Assembly: GCF_022179185.1 (NCBI RefSeq)
Contig: NZ_BPQJ01000006.1
Location: 186,001 to 250,000 of the forward strand
DNA length: 64,000 nt
Source: Methylobacterium frigidaeris
Lineage (GTDB): Bacteria; Pseudomonadota; Alphaproteobacteria; Rhizobiales; Beijerinckiaceae
Direction: 5' to 3'
The position numbers and the translations under genes are program-made. This document shows positions 28,067 through 36,516 of this stretch, one piece after another (position 1 is the stretch's first letter; each line of letters begins with the position of its first letter). Below the pieces are notes generated by a model that saw nothing but the letters and a program-made list of their open reading frames with translations, made no database searches and was not told the origin of the DNA.

Positions 28067-28711
28067 TTGCCTTTGCCTCACCGATCCAGGGCCAAAGCCG
28101 TCGCGGTCTCGAGCCCGCTGCCTCATCCGCAGCCTCAGAAGAAGCGCGACATCCTGGAGGACGAGGCGCGGTTCCTGCGCTCCTGGTTCGAGCGCCCCCT
28201 AGTCACCGGCGCCGTGACGCCGTCGGGTCGGATGCTCGCCCGCACCATGGCGTCCTACGTCGATCCGCGCCTGGCCGGGCCGGTGATCGAGCTCGGGCCC
28301 GGCACCGGCCCGGTGACCGACGCGCTGGTGCGCCGCGGCATCGCGCCGGAGCGCCTGGTGCTCGTCGAGTACAACCCGGATTTCTGCAAGCTGCTGCGCC
28401 GGCGCTTCCCGAAGGCCACGGTGCTGCAGGGTGACGCCTACAACATCCGCGCCACCCTGGAGGGCGTGGTCGCCGAGCCGGCCTGCGCCACGATCTCGAG
28501 CCTGCCGCTGTTCACCAAGCCCCTGGAGCAGCGCCTGGATCTCTTGAACGCCGCCCACGACCTGATGCATCCGGACGCGCCGTTCGTGCAGTTCACCTAC
28601 GCGGTGGTGCCGCCGATCCCGGCCAAGTCCACGACCTACACCGCCAGCCGCTCGAACAAGGTCTGGCTGAACCTGCCGCCGGCGCGGGTGTGGGTGTATC
28701 GTCGGCCCTGA
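28067..28711 (+). CDS. pmtA: SAM-dependent phospholipid N-methyltransferase (PmtA-like)
   Basis: A 214-aa methyltransferase. SAM-binding motif I is VIELGPGTGPVTDALVRRG. Then come LVLVEYNPDFCKLLRRRFP (motif II acidic end), a GDAY segment and SSLPLFTKP, the layout of the Sinorhizobium/Rhodobacter PmtA family that makes phosphatidylcholine from phosphatidylethanolamine. The same family is often mislabelled as an rRNA adenine methyltransferase. The start is uncertain. No ATG precedes the SAM domain, and I chose a TTG at 28067 with AAGGG about 10 bases upstream; the frame runs back to a GTG at 27911. The dnaK-dnaJ-pmtA order is seen in other Rhizobiales. Cytoplasmic, membrane-associated. Confidence 0.75.
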   Translation: MPLPHRSRAKAVAVSSPLPHPQPQKKRDILEDEARFLRSWFERPLVTGAVTPSGRMLARTMASYVDPRLAGPVIELGPGTGPVTDALVRRGIAPERLVLVEYNPDFCKLLRRRFPKATVLQGDAYNIRATLEGVVAEPACATISSLPLFTKPLEQRLDLLNAAHDLMHPDAPFVQFTYAVVPPIPAKSTTYTASRSNKVWLNLPPARVWVYRRP

Positions 28712-28860
28712 CGGGCCGGTGCTGGCACGACCTTCCTATCAGTGGGCCTCGACGTCACACGGGGCTCGACGCAGTCGGGCGCCCGGGGTCGACAATAACC
28801 GCTGGAGACTGAGGAAGGGGCGAGCAGCGTTCCGCTGCGGCCTGCACCGTCAGCGGTGAT

Positions 28861-28896
28861 GGATCCCGGGCTCCGCTGCGCGGCCCCGGGATGACG
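28861..28896 (+). repeat. GGATCCCGGG-type REP-like repeat, copy 3
   Basis: GGATCCCGGGCTCCGCTGCG followed by CGGCCCCGGGATGACG, a self-complementary element near-identical to the reverse complement of copy 1 (21617). It lies between the pmtA stop and the end of the minus-strand 349-aa gene, where it could act as a bidirectional terminator. Confidence 0.7.
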
Positions 28897-28947
28897 ATGG
28901 AGGCTCGACGTCTATGGGAGAGCCGAGCACGACATCTGGCCGGCGCC

Positions 28948-29997
28948 TCACGCCTTCTCCCACTGCTTCTCGATGATGGTGTAGACCTTGTCGCTGAGGT
29001 TGATGTCCATCTCGACGAGGCCGATCGTGGCCTTCACCCGGCTCAGGGTCTCGGCGAGTTCCAGCACCGGCTCGGGCACCCGGCGCTCCGGCACGGCTGG
29101 TCCTTCGAGCTTTAGCACGTCGGCCAGCATCGCCGTGTAGGCGCCCCAGAAATGCTGGTGGCCGATGACGTGGAAACGCGACAGCGCCTCGATCGCCAGC
29201 GTCCAGTGGCCCGGCTTCATCGCCTCGCCGGGGACGGTGCAGGAGAGGTCGCGGGTGAGCGGGTTCTCCAGCCAGGCATAGGTCTCGAGATCGATGCGGT
29301 CGAAGCCCTTGCGCAGGGCCGAGACGCTGCCGAGGTCGAGGCCGGCGGCGAAGGCGCAGGGCCCCTGGAGGTGGTCGACGCGCCAGCTCTGGGCCGGATC
29401 CTTGCCGATCTCCGCCATCCGGCGCAACCACAGGAGGCGCTTGGCCAGCTCCACGTACGGATCGACCACCAGGATCGTCTTCACGTACTCGCCCGTCTGG
29501 ATCACGTCCTCGTAGCGCTTCAGCAGCAGGCTGCCCTGCAGCAGCAGCGAGTCGCTGTACTTGATGTCGATGATGCAGCGCAGGAGGTCGAAGTGGATGT
29601 CGTGGATGCCGAAATACGCCATCGCGAACTCGGGAAAGAGCATGTCGCGGGCGGCGTTGTCCTGGTTGATCGTGTAGTCGAGCGAGAGGACGCGGGCCGC
29701 GCGATGCGCGGCGTCGGCGCGGTGCCGGTAGAGCAGGATGTTGGTGTCGGCATCGAAGATGTCGTAGCGCACGGCCTGATCCAGGCCGGGGCAGCTCTGA
29801 CCATCGAGCTTGAAGCCGCAGACGCCGTGGGCGTGCCAGCCGAACTCCTTCAGCTGCGGGTAGTGGACCCAAGCCTCGATCACGGTCTCCTGCGTCCGGT
29901 CCATGACCACGCGGATGCGCGGCGTACGGCGCATGTCGTCGGGGGCGATCCAGAGCTCGAAGCTCGCCGGGCCGACGACGTTGAAGTTGAATCGCAT
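28948..29997 (-). CDS. Unrecognised conserved-looking protein, 349 aa
   Basis: I do not recognise a family. It has 349 residues with no signal peptide or membrane helix. The N-terminal half looks beta/alpha with many aromatic and charged residues (for example FNVVGPASFELWIAP, VIEAWVHYPQLKEFGWHAHG). A histidine/aspartate-rich stretch (YGIHDIHFDLLRCIIDIKY type, about residues 145-165) and a helical C-terminus follow. Normal composition and clean G/C-ending codons argue that it is real. The ATG at 29997 was chosen because the frame further up overlaps the divergent rarA gene antisense. It is divergent from rarA (about 180 bp apart). A cytoplasmic enzyme is possible, but I assign no function. Confidence 0.65.
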   Translation of the reverse strand: MRFNFNVVGPASFELWIAPDDMRRTPRIRVVMDRTQETVIEAWVHYPQLKEFGWHAHGVCGFKLDGQSCPGLDQAVRYDIFDADTNILLYRHRADAAHRAARVLSLDYTINQDNAARDMLFPEFAMAYFGIHDIHFDLLRCIIDIKYSDSLLLQGSLLLKRYEDVIQTGEYVKTILVVDPYVELAKRLLWLRRMAEIGKDPAQSWRVDHLQGPCAFAAGLDLGSVSALRKGFDRIDLETYAWLENPLTRDLSCTVPGEAMKPGHWTLAIEALSRFHVIGHQHFWGAYTAMLADVLKLEGPAVPERRVPEPVLELAETLSRVKATIGLVEMDINLSDKVYTIIEKQWEKA

Positions 29998-30178
29998 GCT
30001 GCTTGCTAGGCTGAAGACGGCGTCGCGGCAAGGTCGCGGCGGGCGCGCCGGCGCGACCGGAGATCGCGCCGGCAGTCTAGCAGCTCCGGCCGGCGGGATC
30101 ACCTCGAGGATCGCCCTGGCGGTGGGCGGATGCCCGGGGGCCCTTGCGGCCTCGCGCCCGGCGGGTGTTGATGCGGCC

Positions 30179-31495
30179 ATGTCCGACCTGTTCGCCACCG
30201 CCGGCCTCGACCGCGACGCGCCCCGTCCCCTCGCCGACCTCTTGCGGCCGACGAGCCTCGCCGAGGTGGTCGGCCAGGAGCACCTGACCGGGGAGGGGGG
30301 CGCGCTGACCCGGCTGCTGCGCGGGCGCAACCTCGGCTCGCTGATCCTGTGGGGACCGCCCGGCACCGGCAAGACCACGGTGGCCCGTCTGCTCGCCGGC
30401 GAGACCGACCTGCATTTCGAGCAGATCTCGGCGATTTTTTCCGGCGTCGCCGAACTCAGAAAGGTGTTCGAGGCGGCGCGCGCCCGGCGGGCGGCGGGAC
30501 GGGGCACGCTGCTCTTCGTCGACGAGATCCACCGCTTCAACCGCGCCCAGCTCGACGCCTTCCTGCCGGTGGTCGAGGACGGCACGGTCACGCTCGTCGG
30601 CGCCACCACCGAGAACCCCTCCTTCGAGCTGAACGCCGCGCTCCTCTCCCGTGCCCGGGTGCTGGTCTTCCGCGCCCTCGACGAGGCGGCGATCGCCAAG
30701 CTCCTCGACCGGGCCGAGGCGGTGACCGGGCGGGTGCTGCCCCTCGACGCGGAGGCCCGGGCGGTGCTCGTGCGGATGGCCGACGGGGACGGGCGGGCGG
30801 CGCTGACCCTCGCGGAGGAGGTCTGGCGCTCCGTCGGCCCCGACGAGACCCTGGATGCGGCCCTGCTGCAGGAGCTGATCCAGCGACGGGCCCCCGTCTA
30901 CGACAAGGCGCAGGAGGGCCACTACAACCTCATCAGCGCCCTGCACAAGACGATCCGCGGCTCGGACCCGGACGCCGCCCTGTACTATCTCTGCCGCATG
31001 CTCGATGCCGGCGAGGACCGGCTGTTCATCGCCCGCCGGCTGGTGCGGGCGGCGGTCGAGGATATCGGCCTCGCCGATCCGCAGGCCCTCGCGGTGGCGA
31101 ACGCCGCCAAGGAGGCGTTCGATTTCCTCGGCTCGCCGGAGGGCGAGCTGGCGCTGGCGCAGGCGGCGGTCTACCTCGCCACGGCCCCGAAATCGAACGC
31201 CCTCTACACCGCCTACAAGGCCGCGACCCGCAAAGCCAAGGAGCACGGCTCGCTGCCGCCGCCCCGCACCATCCTCAACGCGCCGACCAAGCTGATGCGC
31301 AAGCTCGGCTACGGCGAGGGCTACCGCTACGACCACGACGAGCCCGACGCCTTCTCGGGCCAGGATTACTGGCCCGAGCGCTTGGGGAGACAACGCTTCT
31401 ACGCACCGACCGACCGGGGCTTCGAGCGCCGCGTCGCCGAGCGTCTGGAGTGGTGGGAGGCCGCCCGGCGGGACCGCTCCGGCGAAGAGTCGTGA
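30179..31495 (+). CDS. rarA: Replication-associated recombination protein A (RarA/MgsA)
   Basis: A 438-aa AAA+ ATPase that acts at stalled replication forks. The Walker A motif GPPGTGKTT is at about residues 58-66, Walker B LLFVDEIHRFN is near 115, and the sensor-1 segment GATTENPSFELNAALLSRAR is present. The C-terminal half contains KAQEGHYNLISALHKTIRGSD, GSDPDAALYYLCRML and APTKLMRKLGYGEGY, specific to RarA/WRNIP1 rather than clamp-loader subunits. The ATG at 30179 fits the conserved N-terminus (DLFAT). In many Rhizobiales this gene starts the order rarA, crcB, rluC, HAD, ATP12. Here that order is kept, except that a parA-like gene sits where crcB usually is (recalled synteny). Confidence 0.94.
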   Translation: MSDLFATAGLDRDAPRPLADLLRPTSLAEVVGQEHLTGEGGALTRLLRGRNLGSLILWGPPGTGKTTVARLLAGETDLHFEQISAIFSGVAELRKVFEAARARRAAGRGTLLFVDEIHRFNRAQLDAFLPVVEDGTVTLVGATTENPSFELNAALLSRARVLVFRALDEAAIAKLLDRAEAVTGRVLPLDAEARAVLVRMADGDGRAALTLAEEVWRSVGPDETLDAALLQELIQRRAPVYDKAQEGHYNLISALHKTIRGSDPDAALYYLCRMLDAGEDRLFIARRLVRAAVEDIGLADPQALAVANAAKEAFDFLGSPEGELALAQAAVYLATAPKSNALYTAYKAATRKAKEHGSLPPPRTILNAPTKLMRKLGYGEGYRYDHDEPDAFSGQDYWPERLGRQRFYAPTDRGFERRVAERLEWWEAARRDRSGEES

Positions 31496-31596
31496 CGACT
31501 GTGTGAACAACCTGACCGACGGGCGTTGACGCGCCGCTCTCCGTTAGGTCAACTTGGGGGAATGAGACAGGACCTCCTCCCGCACGGTCCATCAGG

Positions 31597-32427
31597 ATGA
31601 CGGCGCGGGTTCTCTCCATCGCCAACTGCAAGGGCGGCACCGGCAAGACGACCTCCGCGGTCAACCTCGCGGCCGAACTCGGCGCCCGGGGCTACCGGGT
31701 CCTGGTGGTCGACCTCGACCCGCAGGGCCATGCGGGGCTGGGTCTCAGGGTCACGGCGCGGCTCGGCTCGCCCAACGCCCACACGCCGCTGCGGCGATCG
31801 CCGTCCAGCCTCGATGGCGCCGCCCAGGCCACCGAAGAGGACAACGTGTCGGTGGTGCCGGCCGACCGGGGCTTCGACGGGCAGCTCGGCAACAGCGACA
31901 TCCACTGCTTCGCCAACGCGCTCGCGCCCCTGCGCCACGTCTACGACCTGGTGCTGATCGACGTGCCGCCGGCGGCGGCCGCGCTCACCGTCTGCGCCCT
32001 GATGGCGAGCGACGGGGTGGTCATCCCCACCACCCTCGATCCGCTCGGCCTCGAGGGCGTGCGCCAGTTCGCCCGCTCCTACCACGACACGATGCTGCGC
32101 TTCCGCGCCGCGCCCCTCGGGCTCGCCATCGCGCCGATGCGCATCGACCTGCGCACCAATGTCGAGCGCGAGACGCTGGGCCAGCTTCGCACCGCCTTCG
32201 GGCCGGGCCAGATGGTGCGGGGCGTGCGCACCGACGTGGCGGTGAGCGAGGCCTTCGCCCGGCGCCAGCCAGTGCGGCGCACCCGCCCCCGCGCCCGCGC
32301 CGTCGAGGACTTTTCGGGCCTCGCCGACGACCTGGTGCAGCGCTTCGGCATCGACTGCGCCGCCGCCTTCGCGGAGCCTTCCTGCGGCCGGGCGGAGGGT
32401 TTTTCGCGCGGGATCTCCTGGAGATGA
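31597..32427 (+). CDS. Orphan ParA-family ATPase
   Basis: A 276-aa deviant-Walker P-loop ATPase of the ParA/Soj type. The motif CKGGTGKTTSAVNLA lies at about residues 10-24. VVDLDPQGHAGLGL (switch I/Walker A') and LVLIDVPPAAAALT (Walker B/switch II) are also present. ParA ATPases position DNA, chemoreceptor arrays, carboxysomes or storage granules on the nucleoid. No parB gene or ParB-binding parS-like palindrome is beside it, so it is probably not the chromosome-partition ParA. The Arg-rich C-terminal 60 residues could bind DNA nonspecifically. It lies 100 bp after rarA and 60 bp before rluC on the same strand. Partner unknown. Confidence 0.85.
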   Translation: MTARVLSIANCKGGTGKTTSAVNLAAELGARGYRVLVVDLDPQGHAGLGLRVTARLGSPNAHTPLRRSPSSLDGAAQATEEDNVSVVPADRGFDGQLGNSDIHCFANALAPLRHVYDLVLIDVPPAAAALTVCALMASDGVVIPTTLDPLGLEGVRQFARSYHDTMLRFRAAPLGLAIAPMRIDLRTNVERETLGQLRTAFGPGQMVRGVRTDVAVSEAFARRQPVRRTRPRARAVEDFSGLADDLVQRFGIDCAAAFAEPSCGRAEGFSRGISWR

Positions 32428-32487
32428 GGGGGCGGCACTGATTCGCCGGGCGTGACGGGGAGGGCTGCGGGTGCTACGAGCCGCCGC

Positions 32488-33981
32488 ATGACGAAGCCTC
32501 CTTCTCGCGGCGGTTCCGGGCGGTCGCGGACCGGCCCGGGCGGACCCGCCTCGGGCCGCCCGCCGCGGGCCCGCACCGGACCGCGGAACACCGCCCGCGA
32601 TGCCGCCGAGCGCGCCGCCGGCCTGGCCATCTCCAGCCGGGCCGCTCCCGCCCGCGCCGCCTTCGGCCGCGACATGAGCGACGCGGCACCCTGGGAACGG
32701 GACGAAGGGCCGAGCCGCGCGCCGGCCAAGGCACCCTCCCAATCGCCGGCCAAGCCGAAATCCGACCGGCCAAAGTCCGACCGGCCGCGCGCCAGCGCGG
32801 CGGAACGGCCGGCCGGCCGTTCTGCGAGCTCAAGGCCCGCGACCCGCGATGCTGCCGAGGGCCGTCCGGCGACCCGGACCCGCCGTGACGAGCGGCAGGA
32901 TTCCGAGGCCCCGCGGAGCCGCGGACCCGCGGAGCCCAAGGCTCCGACCCGGCGCGCCCTGCGCGAGGCGACCGCCGAGGCGCTGGCCACCGGCGTGCAG
33001 ACCCTCGAGGTGACACCGGACGAGGCCGGGATGCGGATCGACCGCTTCCTCTCGGCCCGCTTCCCGCAGCTTCCCTTCACCCGCATCCAGAGCCTGGTGC
33101 GCAAGGGCGAATTGCGCGTCAACGGCAAGCGCGCCAAGGCCGCCGACCGGGTCGAGCCCGGCGCCAGCGTCCGCGTGCCGCCCCTGAGCCTGGAGGCGCG
33201 CCCGCCAGCCCCGAACTCCCCCCGGGCGGAGGGCGACCTCGCCTTCCTGCGCTCCCTGATCCTCTACGAGGACCAGGACATGATGGTGCTCAACAAGCCC
33301 TTCGGCCTCGCGGTTCAGGGCGGCTCGGGCACCACCCGCCACGTCGACGGCCTGCTGGAGGCGATGCGCGACAAGGACGGCCAGAAGCCGCGCCTCGTCC
33401 ACCGCCTCGACAAGGACACGGCGGGCTGCCTCATCATCGCCAAGACCCGGCTCGCCGCGGCCACGCTGGCCAAGACCTTCCGGTCGCGGGCGGCGCGCAA
33501 GATCTACTGGGCGCTCGCCGCCGGGGTGCCGAAGGTGCGCCAGGGCCGGATTTCGACCTACCTCGCCAAGGAGGAGATCGGCGACGCCGATGCCCGCATG
33601 CGGGTGGCCAAGCACGGCGACGAGGGGGCCAGCCACGCGCTCACCTACTACGCCGTGGTCGACCAGGCCGGGCAGAAGCTCGCCTGGCTGTCGCTGAAGC
33701 CGGTCACCGGGCGCACCCACCAGCTGCGCGCCCACGCGGCCCATATCGGCCATCCGCTGGTCGGCGACCCGAAGTACTTCGACATCGAGAACTGGGAGCT
33801 GCCCGGCGGCCTGCAGAACCGCCTGCACCTGCTCGCCCGGCGCATCGTCATCCCGCATCCGCGCACCGCCAAGCCGATCGACGTCACGGCGCCGCTCCCG
33901 CCCCACATGGCGCAGAGCTGGAACCTGCTCGGCTTCGACGCCGCCCGCTACGACCCGATCGTCGAGGCGCCGGAGGCGTGA
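32488..33981 (+). CDS. rluC: RluC-type 23S rRNA pseudouridine synthase with long basic N-terminal extension
   Basis: A 497-aa RluA-family pseudouridine synthase, about 170 aa longer than the usual RluC. The catalytic part starts near residue 172. An S4 RNA-binding domain (MRIDRFLSARFPQLPFTRIQ) is followed by the synthase domain with the active-site motif VHRLDKDTAGCLI (catalytic Asp) and GRTHQLRAHAAHIGHP. It converts U955/2504/2580-type positions in 23S rRNA. The first 170 residues are low-complexity Arg/Pro/Ser/Ala with a short repeat (KSDRPKSDRP), probably disordered and RNA-binding. The start is the first ATG (32488); an internal ATG (MSDAAPW) would still leave a long tail. The downstream HAD gene follows the family's usual order. 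Confidence 0.92.
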   Translation: MTKPPSRGGSGRSRTGPGGPASGRPPRARTGPRNTARDAAERAAGLAISSRAAPARAAFGRDMSDAAPWERDEGPSRAPAKAPSQSPAKPKSDRPKSDRPRASAAERPAGRSASSRPATRDAAEGRPATRTRRDERQDSEAPRSRGPAEPKAPTRRALREATAEALATGVQTLEVTPDEAGMRIDRFLSARFPQLPFTRIQSLVRKGELRVNGKRAKAADRVEPGASVRVPPLSLEARPPAPNSPRAEGDLAFLRSLILYEDQDMMVLNKPFGLAVQGGSGTTRHVDGLLEAMRDKDGQKPRLVHRLDKDTAGCLIIAKTRLAAATLAKTFRSRAARKIYWALAAGVPKVRQGRISTYLAKEEIGDADARMRVAKHGDEGASHALTYYAVVDQAGQKLAWLSLKPVTGRTHQLRAHAAHIGHPLVGDPKYFDIENWELPGGLQNRLHLLARRIVIPHPRTAKPIDVTAPLPPHMAQSWNLLGFDAARYDPIVEAPEA

Positions 33982-34108
33982 CGCTGCGGCCATCCGGCCC
34001 CGGGGAAACCCTTGGCAGGACGGCCGCGCGCCTTATTCTCAAGGTGGGCCGCCGCGACCACGGCACCAGCGCGGGCTTAGCGGCCCGTCCGGGAGTGAGA
34101 CAAGCCAG

Positions 34109-34546
34109 ATGAGACCCGCCGCGCTCGCCAGCCTCGGCCTGATCGGATTCCTCGCCTGCGCCGGGACGGTGCAGGCGCAGCCCACCCCTGCGACACCCGC
34201 ACCCGCCGCAACCCCGGCAGCTCCTACCATCCCCCCGGCGGGGCCTGCCACCTCCCCGGCGGGGCCTGCCGCTCGCCCGGACGGCAAGGCCACTTCGGTC
34301 CGGCAAGACGGGCGCCACCAGGACGGCCGCACGATGCCCGCGGACGGCAACGGACCGGCCGCCCGGCCCGCGACGCCTGAGCGGGCGGCGACGCCCCGCC
34401 GCCGCCGCCCGAGCTACGCCGCCTGCAACCGCGCTTCGCAGCGGCGTAGCCTGAAGGGCGGCGCACGGCGCCGCTTCCTGATCCGCTGCCGCCTGGGCTA
34501 TGAGCGGATCCAGCCGGGCCAGCAGCCGGCCCGCGCCAGACCCTGA
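34109..34546 (+). CDS. Small exported protein with PsiF-like C-terminal motif
   Basis: A 145-aa secreted protein. The signal peptide is residues 1-24 (ending TVQAQ). A long Pro/Ala/Thr/Arg-rich disordered linker (25-100) is followed by a basic C-terminal segment. The motif there (YAACNRASQRRSLKGGARRRF then IRCRLG) follows the PsiF repeat pattern Cys-Asn...Leu-Lys-Gly...Arg-x-x-Phe...Cys. PsiF is a small phosphate-starvation-linked periplasmic protein of unknown role; the similarity here is short and inferred. It interrupts the usual rluC-HAD-ATP12 order, lying 127 bp after rluC and 60 bp before the HAD gene. Composition is low-complexity but codon use is like its neighbours. Confidence 0.55.
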   Translation: MRPAALASLGLIGFLACAGTVQAQPTPATPAPAATPAAPTIPPAGPATSPAGPAARPDGKATSVRQDGRHQDGRTMPADGNGPAARPATPERAATPRRRRPSYAACNRASQRRSLKGGARRRFLIRCRLGYERIQPGQQPARARP

Positions 34547-34606
34547 CGGCCGGCGGGCCGCACCCGGCGCGACAGCGAGGCGGCCCGAACCAACCATGAT
34601 CCTGCA

Positions 34607-35269
34607 ATGATCCTGATCGTCTTCGACGTCGACGGCACCCTCGTCGACAGCCAGCACCTGATCGTGGCGGCGCAGGCCGAGGCCTTCGCAGCGGTCGGGC
34701 TGCCGGCGCCGACGCGGGAGCGCTCGCTGTCGGTGGTCGGGCTGTCGCTGCCGCAGGCCTTCACCGCCCTCGTCGGCGCCGACGGGCCGGTGGTGGCGCT
34801 GTCCGAGGCCTACAAACAGGCCTTCGGCCGGTTGCGGGCCCGGGCCGAGATCCGCGAATCGCTGTTTCCTGGTGCAGCGGATCTCCTGGCGAGGCTCAAC
34901 CGCGAGCCGGCGGTGCAGCTCGGCATCGCCACCGGCAAGTCCCGTCGCGGGGTCGACCATCTCGTCGCCGTCCACGGCTGGGAGGGCTGGTTCTCGACCG
35001 TGCAGACCGCCGATGACGCGCCGTCGAAGCCGCATCCGGCGATGCTCGAACAGGCGATGGCCGAGACCGGGGCCGATCCGGCCCGGACGGTGATGATCGG
35101 CGATTCGACCTACGACATGGTGATGGCGCGCGGCGCCCACGTCACCGCCCTGGGGGTCGCCTGGGGCTATCACGCGCCCGAGGCTCTGCGGGCTGCCGGG
35201 GCGCACGCGGTGATGGAGAGTTTCTCGCAGCTCGAGGCCGCCCTGTACGCGCGGATCGCAGCGGTCTGA
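34607..35269 (+). CDS. HAD-IA family hydrolase (phosphoglycolate-phosphatase-like)
   Basis: A 220-aa haloacid-dehalogenase-superfamily phosphatase. Motif I FDVDGTLVDSQ (residues 6-16) carries the nucleophile and acid/base Asp pair. A helical cap domain follows. Motif II is IATGKS (about 105-110), motif III uses the Lys in SKPHP, and motif IV is MIGDSTYDMVMA. This is the set of phosphoglycolate phosphatase (Gph)-like enzymes, but substrate specificity is not readable. It lies 43 bp before the ATP12 gene on the same strand, a conserved pairing in alphaproteobacteria (recalled synteny). Cytoplasmic. Confidence 0.88.
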   Translation: MILIVFDVDGTLVDSQHLIVAAQAEAFAAVGLPAPTRERSLSVVGLSLPQAFTALVGADGPVVALSEAYKQAFGRLRARAEIRESLFPGAADLLARLNREPAVQLGIATGKSRRGVDHLVAVHGWEGWFSTVQTADDAPSKPHPAMLEQAMAETGADPARTVMIGDSTYDMVMARGAHVTALGVAWGYHAPEALRAAGAHAVMESFSQLEAALYARIAAV

Positions 35270-35312
35270 CGGCCGCCTCGCAACCGCCGGCCCGGAGCCC
35301 TATCTGATACCC

Positions 35313-36101
35313 ATGACCAACGACGTGACCCGCGACTGGCTCGGAGATCCGGAGGCGACGCCCGATCCGGTCCGCGCCGCCCGCCAATCGGCGAAACCCG
35401 CGCTGCCGAAGCGCTTCTACAAGGAGGCCGGCGTGGCGCAGGCCGAGGACGGCTACCGCCTCGTCCTCGACGGTCGCCCGGCCCACACTCCCGCCCGTCG
35501 CCGCCTCGCGGTGCCGCAGGCGGCCCTCGCCGAGGCGCTGGCGGCGGAATGGGGCGCGCAGGAGGAGTTCATCGATCCGGCGCGGATGCCGCTCACCCGC
35601 CTCGTCAACTCGGCCCTCGACGGGGTGGCCGAGCGGCGCGAGGCGGTGGTCGAGGATCTGTCGGCCTATGCGGGCACCGACCTCGTCGTCTACCGGGCCG
35701 GCGACCCGGCCCGCCTCGTGGCGGCTCAAGGTGCGGCCTGGGACCCCGTGCTGGCCTGGGCGCACGACACCCTGGGGGCCCGGTTCATCCTGAGCGAGGG
35801 GGTGATGCACGTCACCCAGCCGGCGGAGTCGGTCGCTGCCCTGCGCCGCGCCATCGAGGCGGTGGAGAGTCCGACCGCGCTCGCGGGCCTTCACTCGATG
35901 ACGACCCTGACCGGCTCGCTGCTGATCGCACTCGCCGTTCTCCACGGCCGTCTGACGCCGCAGGAGGGCTGGGCGGCCGCCCATGTCGACGAGACTTTCC
36001 AGACCGAGGTCTGGGGTCGGGACGCGGAGGCCGAAGACCGCCTCGCCCGGCGGCGAGTGGAGTTCGAGGCCGCGGCGCGGGTCGCAAGCCTCAGCGGCTG
36101 A
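35313..36101 (+). CDS. ATP12 family F1-ATPase assembly chaperone
   Basis: A 262-aa homologue of ATP12, the chaperone that binds free alpha subunits of F1-ATP synthase until assembly. Typical segments are KRFYKEAGVAQAEDGYRLVL at the start, VPQAALAEALAAEWGAQEEFIDP, MPLTRLVNSALDGV, DLVVYRAGDPARLVAAQ and AWDPVLAWAHDTLGARF. Near the C-terminus DETFQTEVWGRDAEAEDRL contains the conserved W-G-x-D-x-E-A. Bacterial ATP12 proteins are mainly alphaproteobacterial. Length fits the family (about 250). It ends the rarA-parA-rluC-psiF-like-HAD-ATP12 stretch and converges on small minus-strand genes. Confidence 0.92.
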   Translation: MTNDVTRDWLGDPEATPDPVRAARQSAKPALPKRFYKEAGVAQAEDGYRLVLDGRPAHTPARRRLAVPQAALAEALAAEWGAQEEFIDPARMPLTRLVNSALDGVAERREAVVEDLSAYAGTDLVVYRAGDPARLVAAQGAAWDPVLAWAHDTLGARFILSEGVMHVTQPAESVAALRRAIEAVESPTALAGLHSMTTLTGSLLIALAVLHGRLTPQEGWAAAHVDETFQTEVWGRDAEAEDRLARRRVEFEAAARVASLSG

Positions 36102-36135
36102 GGGACCGGGGCGCAAGGGCCCTGGCCGCGCGCGC

Positions 36136-36426
36136 TCACTTCTTCAGCGAGCCGGTCGCGATGTCGGCGTTCGGATCGACCATCTGCGGCACGGACGGGC
36201 CGAAGGCCACGAGGCCGCTGGCATCGATGCCGCGCACCTCCACCTCGGCGCCCGGCGCCATCCGGGGCAGGGCGGCGAAGAGCGGCATGCCGGCCGGCAC
36301 GCTGTCCGAGAAGCCCGGCACGTCGAGGGCCGGGATGCCGGCCTGATCGAGGCTGGTGCCCTCGGCGCGGGCGGCGGCGGAGCCAGCCAGGATGAGGCCG
36401 GCCGCGATGACGGTCTTGAGAAGCAT
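36136..36426 (-). CDS. Small exported protein, unknown
   Basis: A 96-aa secreted protein with a clear signal peptide (MLLKTVIAAGLILAGSAAAR, then AEG). The mature part of about 74 residues is rich in Pro, Ala, Val and Asp, with no cysteine. It looks like a small periplasmic or surface protein. I know no family for it. GAGA-type sequence precedes the ATG at a normal distance. A possibly co-oriented small gene lies 90 bp upstream (36517-36834). The N-terminal signal and regular codon use are the reasons to accept it. Confidence 0.6.
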   Translation of the reverse strand: MLLKTVIAAGLILAGSAAARAEGTSLDQAGIPALDVPGFSDSVPAGMPLFAALPRMAPGAEVEVRGIDASGLVAFGPSVPQMVDPNADIATGSLKK

Positions 36427-36516
36427 CTCGGGGTCTCCCGTGCGGGGGCAAATCTTGCCAAAGCGTTGCTTGGCAAGACAATGCGCGAACCCCGGCCGCG
36501 GTTCTCCGAAAAATGC

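Noticed and set aside
28948..30699. 583-codon version of the unknown protein
   Set aside because: The extra 234 codons lie antisense to rarA; the ATG at 29997 gives a sensible N-terminus.
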